Shown here piece after piece: positions 55,645 through 64,000 of a stretch of 64,000 nt of DNA (the stretch's first letter is position 1; every line of letters starts with the position of its first letter). The position numbers and the translations under genes are program-made. Source of the stretch: Petaurus breviceps papuanus (lineage: Eukaryota > Chordata > Mammalia > Diprotodontia > Petauridae). The notes below the pieces were generated by a model, which saw nothing but the letters and a program-made list of their open reading frames with translations, was not told where the DNA came from and searched no databases. The DNA is taken from contig JAMXIF010000065.1 of assembly GCA_028583685.1 (NCBI GenBank), positions 29,493,131-29,557,130 of the forward strand, in the 5' to 3' direction.

Positions 55645-55800
55645 GGATAGACATAGAAATAAAAACAAATACAGCTAGAGATGGAGATAGAGACAGATTA
55701 TAGATACAGACACAGACATATATATATATATGTATATATATACACAAACACACACACATACAAGCATATATTTTACATAATATGTATATGCATATGAATC
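55645..55800. repeat. GATA/TATA/CACA microsatellites
   Basis: GAGATAGAGACAGATTATAG grading into (TA)n and (CA)n. Confidence 0.85.
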
Positions 55801-55809
55801 TGTGTACCT

Positions 55810-56455
55810 ACATAAGATGGAATAGGCTAATTGTGAACCTATAAACTTCAAAAGCTCTCAAGAGATTCCTGCCAGAGGTCCAGAGTTGTGACTCCATAAC
55901 AGAATTTGCAGACAGCCAAACCCAACCTTGAGGAGTGACAGGGACCCACCCCAGCAGTGACTGAACCCCATGGCCCAGACACTGGATCCGGAAAATAAGG
56001 GCTTGACATTCTCAATCTGCTGTACAACATTCAGAAGAAAACTTGATGTGTTCAGTGCTTTGTCACAATTAAAGTTGAACTACTCTTTCTAAGTGACTGC
56101 AGTGGTATACAGGAATATATGTCCTTTGGGTCTTGGATATGGTTATACTTTTTTTTTTTTGCTTTATCTTTTCAGTTAATGCCCCTATGTGAAAACCCTT
56201 CCTATTGATTAGTTAAAAGAAAATTTATTGTTAATTTCTGGAGAATATCAATATTATAAGCAATATGTTAACTATAACTTCTGATTTAAATCAAAGACAC
56301 AAATAATGGAGGCTTAAGCCAATGGAATGAAAGACACTGCAATCACTCAGGGGTACCCATAGAGGCCTGAAGGCAAAATATTGCTGACCCTGCTCTTCTG
56401 GGAGAACAAACTCATCATAAATGAAATTTTAGTTGCAGATTTCAAGAGCTTATAA
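55810..56455. other. Unassigned sequence
   Basis: 55840-56040 is less AT-rich than its surroundings. No repeat, gene or RNA is recognised. Confidence 0.4.
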
Positions 56456-56457
56456 GA

Positions 56458-56640
56458 ACAAAATGTATGTACATATTACATATATACACATATATAACAC
56501 ATATGTGTATACAGCTAAGTCTAGCTCTATATTCAATGTGTATATAGATGTGTGTCCCCCTTTATGTGTATATTAAGTGTATGTATGTAAAGAGATAGAT
56601 ATATACATGTATGCATAGAAATATATTTGTAATGCTTATA
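56458..56640. repeat. TATATG-type microsatellite
   Basis: Mixed TACATA, TATATG and GTATAT units. Confidence 0.75.
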
Positions 56641-56659
56641 TATTTACCTATCATCCCTG

Positions 56660-58740
56660 ATAACAAGTAGCTACCTAAAAAGAAAGAACTGCATCATTAT
56701 TGTGTACAGTGCCCAAGACATATATTAATAGGCCTTTAAAAAATGTATTTCAATTGCTTTATTTAATTAGACAGATATTAAATATTTATTTGGTCCCATA
56801 ATAACACCTCCTCCTTTGGAAACTCTTCCTAATTCGAATTATTCATCTCTGCTGAATGATGTTGGGGAGAAAAATAATTTCACCTATTGAAATAGGAAAT
56901 ATGTAAAGTTGAGGGAGTTGAAATTGCCCTATCCAATTACAAAAGAGCTTTCCCAACAATTTGCAAGTGAAACTGATGCTTGGGAGATAAAAACATAATT
57001 AAATAATTGAAATCTACTTAAAAAAAGAGAAAAACAACTTTTCACTTTATCAGTCCTAGATGCCTAGGCACATACAGGTTTATCTAAAAACCATTCCAAT
57101 TCCTATAATGAATTGGTTCAACTAATACACAGACTTAAAAGAGAATAGATCTTGATTTTTCCCCCTAATTTCAATTCATTTATAAAAAATTTGATAGGGC
57201 AAGGGAAATGAAATAATGTTTTTTATCCATTCTTGCTGAATTTCTGGATTCTTAATACATTTTAGTAAGGAATTAAAATCCTGAAAGAATAATTCTAGGA
57301 GTCAAAGATTCATAGTTAAAATAAGTTAATAAGTATTTCATAATTATGTGCCAGTTGGGTCAGATTAAAAAAAAAATTAGGAGAAATATGTTCTTATTAC
57401 CAATCGCTTCAGAGTGGACTTGTCAACTGATAAATTCAAAATGTCCAGAAAATAGCAACCAAGATAGCAACATTCTTCAAATCCATGCCATATCAATGTA
57501 ACCTCTCTTCTGGGCTCCTTACCCAAATCATACAGTAAGTTGGTGTCTTCAAAGGTCAATAACTGCTAATCTCCTTCATGATCTCTAGGCATAATTATAA
57601 ACATCTTGAGTTTTTTCTGGTATAATGACTCATGAACCACCCTACTACTTATACTATCACACACATACACACACATCAATATCCTTCCCACTGTTTATCA
57701 GTCATACAATTAGCTTTTAGAAAAGGTATTTATTATAGTTAGGACAGGTATAGAAAGGAGAGTTGCTGTAGAAGCTATCTCTTAAAAATAGAGAATACTC
57801 TACCCTTGTATACACAAGGTTCTTAGGAAAAGTTGGCTAAAATTTAACATAAAATTTCACTGAGGCACCCAGAACTCATATGACAAAAGGGAGTAATTTA
57901 GAGTTCATATTATCAGAAGTCCTTTCCTTATTTATAGGAGTAGTCATAAAAACTTTAGGTATAACTTTCTATCTCTGAGGGTCAATGTCATTGCAGAACC
58001 CTGAAGCCATTTTTCTTAATGGATCTAGTTTTTCCTCCATGTATCAGCTTCTGATACCATTGCTGCTTGCAGGATACTGCTACCAGTTCTGGTAGACATC
58101 ACTACTGACATGGATGGGGTTATAGTTCCAACACGATATTAATGTCACCTACAACAACTACATGATTCTGAATTGCAAAATATAACACACTCTCCACATG
58201 GAAGACAGAACCAAAACATTTATGCAAATACCAGAAAGCCAAATGCATCATAGCAATAAAATAAATCTATATACAATTACAATGTAGGGGGCAATGCCAT
58301 CCCCAAATCTTTCCCCTGCTAGGGCCTTCCACAAATGAACACTCACAACTGACTGCCTGCTTCCTCTTTCTCCCTCAGCTCTAACTGCTCTGACCAACTT
58401 CCTCTGGTCTCTGCTCCACCCTTCCTTCTCTACACACTCAGCAAGCTCCTCCCACCAAAGACTCATGTGACTCAGGATTCCATGTGAACTCATATAGGTC
58501 ACATGGGCCTATTAATGGATAGGAAAGATCTTCCCATTAAGCAAAAATGCATTAACAATGCAGGGGCTTCCAAATCTTCTGACTTTTTAATATTTACATG
58601 GCTTTAACCTAGTCAGTGCCATTTCTGGCTATTCAATCATCTTTTTTCTTTAGAAACCTTCTGCTTACCTTCCATGTCACTCTATCCCAGATGGATTTGT
58701 TGTGTCTTACTAATTCATCCTCTTTGGTAACATGGCTAAT
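56660..58740. other. Unassigned 2 kb
   Basis: A possible degenerate L2 tail lies at 56660-56755. The rest, including the less AT-rich 57900-58520, matches nothing I recognise. The longest frame is 84 codons (58248-58502, minus), with no domain. Confidence 0.4.
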
Positions 58741-58747
58741 GGAGAAT

Positions 58748-58835
58748 AATGGGGGGGGGGATAAAGGGAGGGGAGAGAGGGAAAAAGAGAGAGAGAGACA
58801 GAGAGAGACAGAGAGAGAAAGAGAGAGAGAGACTC
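58748..58835. repeat. Poly-G / (GA)n purine tract
   Basis: A ten-base G run and GAGAGACA units, all purine on the plus strand apart from scattered C and T. Confidence 0.93.
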
Positions 58836-59247
58836 TTCCCAGCAAAAACAGTTTCCTTTCTGGGACTAGAATTCTCATTTCTCAAATTTGAATACTATCC
58901 TATTCAATTAATTGGCTGACTGAACCAACTGGATGTTTTTTATATTAAATAAAAAATGTCTTTACTTGATATCCCACATGAAATCCAAAAGTCTTGACCT
59001 GATATTCAAATACCCACAAAATATTTCCTATATGACACGATCTGTCTTTATGCAATGACCTACAGCCCCTGTAACCCTTTTAAATTGATTTGGACTTATT
59101 CATATCTACTTTGCATTTAATTAATTGATTCAATCAATATCTTCTGAACCTCTTTTGATTAATTGATATCAAATAGAAACCTTAGCCTTACATAGGTATC
59201 ACTTAAAACATCCAGCCATTTTAAGCCTGAAGAATAGACTCAGCAAG

Positions 59248-59337
59248 TCAATGAGGATGCAAATGACTGACAACTATCTTCAAGCATTTGAAGGTCTTTC
59301 ACATGAAAAGTGGAATAAGATTATCTTTTTTTCCCCT
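59248..59337 (+). mobile_element. CR1/L3-type fragment
   Basis: 'gacaactatcttcaagcatt' and 'tgaaggtctttcacatgaaa' match the sense CR1/L3 3' region. It is cut by the gap. Confidence 0.55.
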
Positions 59338-59339
59338 TG

Positions 59340-59349
59340 NNNNNNNNNN
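59340..59349. other. Assembly gap (10 N)
   Basis: Ten N at the edge of a purine microsatellite. The true length is unknown. Confidence 0.99.
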
Positions 59350-59440
59350 GGAGAAGAAAGAGAAGGAGGAGGAAGAGGAGGAGGAGGAGGAGGAGGAGTA
59401 GAAGAAGAACAAGAACAAGAAGAAGAAATAGGAGGATATG
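59350..59440. repeat. (GAG)n / (GAA)n purine tract
   Basis: GGA, GAG and GAA units beside the gap. It lies where L1 ORF2 sequence would be expected to start. Confidence 0.95.
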
Positions 59441-59854
59441 ATGGTTTACTTAGAGAATCAACAGAAACATTGTTTGAAACAATTAACAACTTTATCAGAC
59501 TTACAAGATATAAAATAAATTTGCTCACAAATCATCAGTATTTCTATATATCATTAATACCAAAAAACAAAATGAAGAGATACAAAGAGAAATTCCATTT
59601 AAAATAGCAGTAGACAGTCTAAAATACTTGAGAGTCTATCTGACAAGACACAAAGGAACTGTATGAACACAAATACAAAACATTCTTCACAAAAGTAATG
59701 TCAGATCTAAATAATTGAAGAAGTATTAGTTGCTCATAAGTGGACCAAGCCAATATAATAAAAATAAGAATGTTACCTAAATTAATTTACTCAATTCAGT
59801 GTCATACAAATCAGACTAGCAAAGGATGACTTTTTTAGAGCTAAATAATAATAG

Positions 59855-60040
59855 TAACAAATGTATATTTTATATGTTATTGTTTTATTTATTATATTAT
59901 ATTAATATAATAAAACATTAAATTAATGTAATATATTTATATAATATTACTATATTAATAATAGATTAAATTAGTGTTATTATATTAATTTAATGTATTA
60001 TTAAATTAATATATTATTATAAATAATATTAGTAATTTAA
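59855..60040. repeat. TTAATATA-rich low-complexity block
   Basis: About 185 bases almost wholly A and T, with ATTATATTAATATAAT-type palindromic words. It sits where intact L1 copies have a short AATAATAAC stretch. Confidence 0.9.
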
Positions 60041-60364
60041 AAACTTACCTGAAGCAACAAAAAGTAAAGAATATCCACTGAATGACCATATTTTCCCCTG
60101 AAACATGATACTCAGTCTTGCTGGGTAGATGACTCTTGGTTTTAATTCCAGCTTCTTTGCCCTCCAGAATATTATATTCCAAGCCCTTTGATCCCTCAGT
60201 GTAGAAGCTGCCAGATCCTGGGTTATCCTGATTGTGTTTCCACAATATTCAAATTGTTTCTTCCTGGCTGCTTGGAACTTGGCTATAATATTCCTAGGAG
60301 TTTTCTTTTTGGGTTCTTTTTCAGGAGATGATCAGTGGATTCTTTCAACCTCTATTTTCCCCTC

Positions 60365-61042
60365 TCATACTAAAACATCAGGGCAGTTTTCTTTGAGAAC
60401 TTCCGAGAGGATGATATCTAGGTTCTTACTTTTGTTATGGCTTTCAGGCAATCCAATAATTTTTAAATTATCTCTCCTACATCTATTTTCCAGGTCAGTG
60501 TTTTTTCCCGTGAGATATTTCACATTGCCTTCTATTCTTTCATTTGTTTGGATCTGTTTAACAGCATCTTGATTCCTCATAAAGTCATTAGCTTGCATTT
60601 GCTCCAATCTAATTCTGAAGCAATGATTATCCTCATTGAGCTTTTGGGATTCTTTTTCCATCTGGCAAATTCAGCTTTTTAAGGCATTCTTCTCCTCATT
60701 GCCTTTTTGGGCCTCCTTTGCCGTTTGAGTCAGTCTGTTTTTTAAGGTATTATTTTCCTCAGTCAGGCTGTTGACTCTCATTTCATAATTTTCTTGCATT
60801 GTTCTCATTTCTCTTCCCAATTTTTCCTCCACTTCTCTTATTTGGTTTTCAAAATCTTTCTTAAGGTCCTCTATGGCCTGTAACCAGCTTGTATTTTCCT
60901 TTGAAGCTTTTGGTGCGGGAGTTCTGACTTCACTGCTTTCCTCCTGTTCCATGCTTTGCTCCTTTTTGTCCCCAAAATAGGAGTGTATTGTTGGAATCTT
61001 CTGTCTGCTTTGTTTCCTTTGCCTGATCATTTTGCCACTCAA
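60365..61042 (-). pseudogene. L1 ORF1 (RNA-binding protein), interrupted
   Basis: Starts MSGKMIRQRKQSRQK at 61042. A coiled-coil of about 60 residues follows (LKKDFENQIREVEEKLGRE onward, about residues 57-115), then the RRM start ENRCRRDNLKIIGLPE (residues about 183-198). One in-frame stop lies at 60671-60673 and a second at 60365-60367. The same frame reads on across the first. The C-terminal domain is degraded or missing. In intact L1 the product coats L1 RNA as a trimer. Confidence 0.85.
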
Positions 61043-61734
61043 TTCCTCGACTTATGGGCTTTTTGCCACAGTAGGACTCTGCCACCAGACAGGGGAGCTT
61101 TCGTCCCAAACGCTGGGGTTGTCTCAGCTGCCAGAGGTATTAGATGGGTGCCCTCTCTGAGGTCTCCACATGCTCTGGCAAGCTGGACACACACCCCAGA
61201 ACCTCCACCCTAGACTGCAATCCAGATCCTAGCAGGTTAAAGTGAGGGCGATTAACCCTCAGACTGGTGCTTGGTCCTCCTACACTCTGCAGGCCAGGAG
61301 CTGAAGCCACCATGTGGCACTGGCAGGTTGTGCCGCAGTCTCAGTGGCTTTTCACCCTGGGGGTAGAAGCCACGCACTCCCACTTACTGGGTCCCAAAGT
61401 CCAGACTGCACTGGCCTCTCACCTTGTCCTTCGCATCTATGTATTGATAAATCTGGAAATGGCCACAGCTGCTGCTGATCTGGAGTCCCTCTGGCCTGCA
61501 GCTGGCCAGGCCCGCCCTGGGGCTAAAGCCTCGGCTCCCAGAGCGCTGCGCTGGCCGATTTCCTGCCGGCCTGCTGGGCTGTCCTCAGAGGGAGGTTAGC
61601 TTCTCTGTGTCATTTTGTGGGTTCTGCAGCTCCAAAGTTTGTTTAGAGTCCCCTTTTTACATGGATTGGGGAAGGTGGAAGCTGGAGCTGCAGGAAGATT
61701 GTGCTTCTACTCCGCCATCTTGGCTCCGCCCCTC
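61043..61734 (-). promoter_or_regulatory. L1 5' UTR / internal promoter
   Basis: GC- and CpG-richer than all surrounding sequence. AAGATGGCGG, a YY1-type site placed near the start of many L1 elements, lies at 61721-61712 on the minus strand. In L1 this region drives transcription of the element itself. Whether this copy is active cannot be told. Confidence 0.7.
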
Positions 61735-63404
61735 AAAAGGTAAAGAATATCAAAGGAAAAAAAAAATTTTTTTAATGAAGGAAGGGGGCCTAGCAGTATC
61801 AGATCACAAACAATATTATAATCAGTGATTATCAAAACAACCTGGTAATGGTTAATAGGCAGAATGACTGATCATTAGAATAAATAAGTTACAAAATCCA
61901 CAGCAGTAAATCACCAAAATAATCTAATATTTAACAAACCTCATTATGAGACAAAAACTGCTGGGAAAATTAAAAAGAGGCTTGGCAGAAACAAGGTATA
62001 GAATAACGTGTCATGCCATATGCCACGACAAACTCAAAATGAGTACATTATTTAGACGCAAAAAATTGATATAAGCAAATAAGAGGAGCACGGAAAAATG
62101 CATATAAAATTGACAGATAGGAGAAAAGTTTATGAACAATAAAATAGCCTGACAGGTTCATGAGAGGTAAGAAGGATAATTTTGATTACACAAAATAAAA
62201 AAAAAAGGAAAGGAACAAAACCAATATGGACAAAATCAGAAGAAAAGCAGGAAACTTGGGGAGGGTAGGAATTTTACAGCCAGTTTCTCCTCTAAAAAAA
62301 TATCTTTCCTTAAATATATATTGAATTAAGATAAATTTACTAAAAAAGAAACAAAAAAAATTTGCCAATGGATAATGGTTAAAGGCTATGAACAGGTAGT
62401 TTTCAAAAGAAGAAATCAAAGCTATCAATAATCATATGAAATAAAAATTATAAATCATAAACAATTAGAGAAATCCAAGCTAAAACAACTCTGGTATATT
62501 ACTCTACATCCATCAGAATAGCTAAAATAACAGAAAAGGAAAGTGACAAATGTATAGGGTATATAGGGAAAACAGGAACATTAATGTACTGTTGTTTGAG
62601 CTGTCAACTACTCCAACCATTCTGGAAAACAGTTTGGAACTATGCTCAAGGTGCTGTAAAGCTGTACATATCCTTTGACCCCACAATACTACTGCTACTA
62701 GGTTTATATACACCCAGGAAGAGTTTTTAAAAAGTGGGTAGGGGGAGAAGGACCTATATGTCCAAATACATGTATGTGTGAGTGTATGAGTTCTTCTGTG
62801 GCAGAAAAGAACTGGAAACTGAATGGATACTCCTCAATTGGGGGATGAATACATAAGTTATGGTATGTCAGTGTGATAGAACACTATTGTGATATAAGAA
62901 GTGATCAATAATGATGGTATGAGAAAAAATCCTGGGAAGACATATAAAATGATGCAATGTGAAATGAGTAAAACCAGGAGAAAAACGTACATAAAATAGA
63001 AATATCATAATGATAATCAACTATAAAAAAACTTTGTAACTTGGATCAATAAAAATGATCCACCACACTCCAAAGGACTCATAATTAAAAGATCCTATCC
63101 TCCTCTAGATAGAGAACTGATGAACTCAGATTGCAGATTGAAGCATATTTTTCCTTTATTTTTCTTGAATTTTTCCTCAGATTTTCATTACTAGAGAAAT
63201 ATGTTTTGCATGACTTCATAGGTATAATTCATATCATATGTCTTGCCTTTTAATGGGTGATGGAGAGGTGTGGGGAAAGAGGTAATTTGAAACTGAATAC
63301 AAAAATTATAATTAAAAAATATAACAAAGAATGAGTCAGAATTGCAATAGCCACCAGTCATTCTAGTATTGAAAAGCCTGCATATGAAAATGATATTCAA
63401 TTTT

Positions 63405-63532
63405 CAGTGTGAGCACTTATACTTCAAAAATCTACAAATCTACAAATCAGGGCTTGATTTATTATTTTGTTGGTTGTCAAGATGGAGAAAATATTAATAT
63501 AGATTAAACTTAAAAGCATGAAGGAAAAAAAA
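63405..63532. repeat. Dispersed repeat of unknown family, copy 2
   Basis: 'gcttgatttattattttgtt', 'gatggagaaaatattaatat' and 'agattaaacttaaaagcatg' align in order with 25840-26012. An A run follows at 63525. Confidence 0.5.
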
Positions 63533-63539
63533 ACAGAAA

Positions 63540-64000
63540 AGAAAGAAATGTACTCATTCCCAGAGCCCAGATCATAGTGGGGCTATTCCATTTAAGACAA
63601 AATGGTGAGGCATTCAGTAGTCTCTATTCACCATGTGGAAACCCTGAGGTGAATTTATGGGAAGAAACAGATAAGATTCATTAAGGATGGGCAGTAATAG
63701 ATGGAGCCTGATTTACACCATTGGAATGAATAGACATACCAGTTAGATTCACTGAAGCATTTTGATACCAAACCAGTCAGTATCATTAAGTAAAAATTCC
63801 TCATACCATTATACCAAACTTCATCAAATGTTTCCAATCTTTTCATGTGTACCTTCACATTTCCATACTACCAATTACCACCTCCATTACCCTCACCATA
63901 TACTCACAAGTTTACATTTGCCTCAGATAGCATAGCCTTCTATTTCCTGTAGAAGGTTGAATCCATCTGATTACAAATTATAAATTTTCACTCCTCAAGC
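63540..64000. other. Unassigned sequence to window end
   Basis: No gene or repeat recognised. Confidence 0.45.

Larger units (their letters stand above)
60059..61751 (-). mobile_element. Antisense L1 5' fragment inserted in the L1, with target-site duplication
   Basis: The insert is 60076-61734. Flanks AAAAAGTAAAGAATATC (60059-60075) and AAAAGGTAAAGAATATC (61735-61751) match at 16 of 17 bases, and both belong to the interrupted L1. Read on the minus strand, the insert has a complete 5' end (GAGGGGCGGAGCCAAGATGG at 61734), a 0.7 kb GC-rich 5' UTR, ORF1 from 61042, and stops abruptly at 60076 just beyond ORF1. No poly-A lies at the 3' end. ORF2 is absent. Confidence 0.88.
59410..63330 (+). mobile_element. 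L1 LINE, ORF2 C-terminal half and 3' UTR, interrupted
   Basis: 59440-59860 carries ORF2 remains (TINNFIRLTRYKINLLT, then YISLIPKNK). 61735-63330 continues with 'ggaagggggcctagcagtat' and 'cattatgagacaaaaactgc', the end of ORF2 (62450-62900) and a 3' UTR ('caaaggactcataattaaaa', 'tgcagattgaagcatatttt'). The break at 60075/61735 is an antisense L1 insertion. A TA-rich expansion lies at 59855-60040. The L1 ORF2 product is an endonuclease and reverse transcriptase. Here the N-terminal half is absent and frames are broken throughout. Confidence 0.8.

Noticed and set aside
57720-58560. A second LTR-like block
   Set aside because: Composition differs from its neighbours, but I found no flanking direct repeat or terminal motif to define it.
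61267-61599. 110-codon plus-strand frame in GC-rich DNA, and a host CpG-island promoter
   Set aside because: The region is the antisense of an L1 5' UTR; the frame follows from GC richness.
1-64000. CRISPR array, bacterial operons or plasmid features
   Set aside because: Regular repeats here are microsatellites and dispersed retroelements. Gene density, SINE/LINE content and target-site duplications are those of a mammalian genome.
1-64000. An endogenous retrovirus with internal genes
   Set aside because: Apart from one solo LTR candidate I saw no retroviral gag, pol or env-like stretch. The reverse-transcriptase traces belong to L2, RTE and L1 LINEs.

Overview
This window reads as non-coding nuclear DNA from a marsupial, probably an Australian lineage. 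The evidence is the repeat content. There are tRNA-derived SINEs of types I associate with marsupials, one of which carries an RTE/BovB-like 3' tail. There are also L1 copies with marsupial-type 5' and 3' ends, an RTE LINE, and many old L2, CR1/L3 and MIR-type copies. The 'GGCGGCTAGGTGGCACAG...' head of one SINE type is the form I associate with Australian marsupials rather than Monodelphis. Species cannot be fixed from this alone. I see no host protein-coding exon, no tRNA, rRNA or snRNA gene, no CpG-island promoter of a host gene and no CRISPR array. The open frames are chance frames, frames through microsatellites, or remnants of LINE proteins.

Layout. 0-10 kb: antisense L2, CT tracts, an L1 3' end, then a roughly 3 kb antisense CR1/L3 copy (4775-7930) with a SINE inside it. 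10-17 kb: an L2 with SINE-in-SINE nesting (11140-11611), a young-looking SINE (11737-11918), a candidate solo LTR inside an L2 (12956-13519), a head-to-tail dimeric SINE (15078-15375) and a 5'-truncated RTE LINE (15828-16745). 17-31 kb: a 480 bp GA tract, a GATA block, a 562 bp element with 116 bp inverted terminal repeats (20813-21374), a dense patch of MIR-type SINEs, an L2 inside a CR1/L3 (27310-28985) and a second RTE 3' region (29560-30093). 31-35 kb: a long antisense L1 or half-L1 (HAL1-like) copy. 35-55 kb: scattered old MIR, L2, CR1/L3 and hAT-like copies. 55-64 kb: a SINE with perfect target-site duplications (55007-55160), a mostly unassigned 3.4 kb, and an L1 (59410-63330) split by a 5'-complete, tailless antisense L1 piece (60076-61734).

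How the parts relate. No pathway or operon is present. What can be read is a history of insertions. The SINE types match the LINEs that would have moved them: RTE-tailed SINEs beside RTE LINEs, and A-tailed SINEs beside L1. Several nestings give relative ages directly. The most interesting items are the inverted-repeat element at 20.8-21.4 kb and the L1-in-L1 insertion at 60-61.7 kb. Family names come from memory of consensus sequences, without a database search, so they are firm to superfamily and softer below that.
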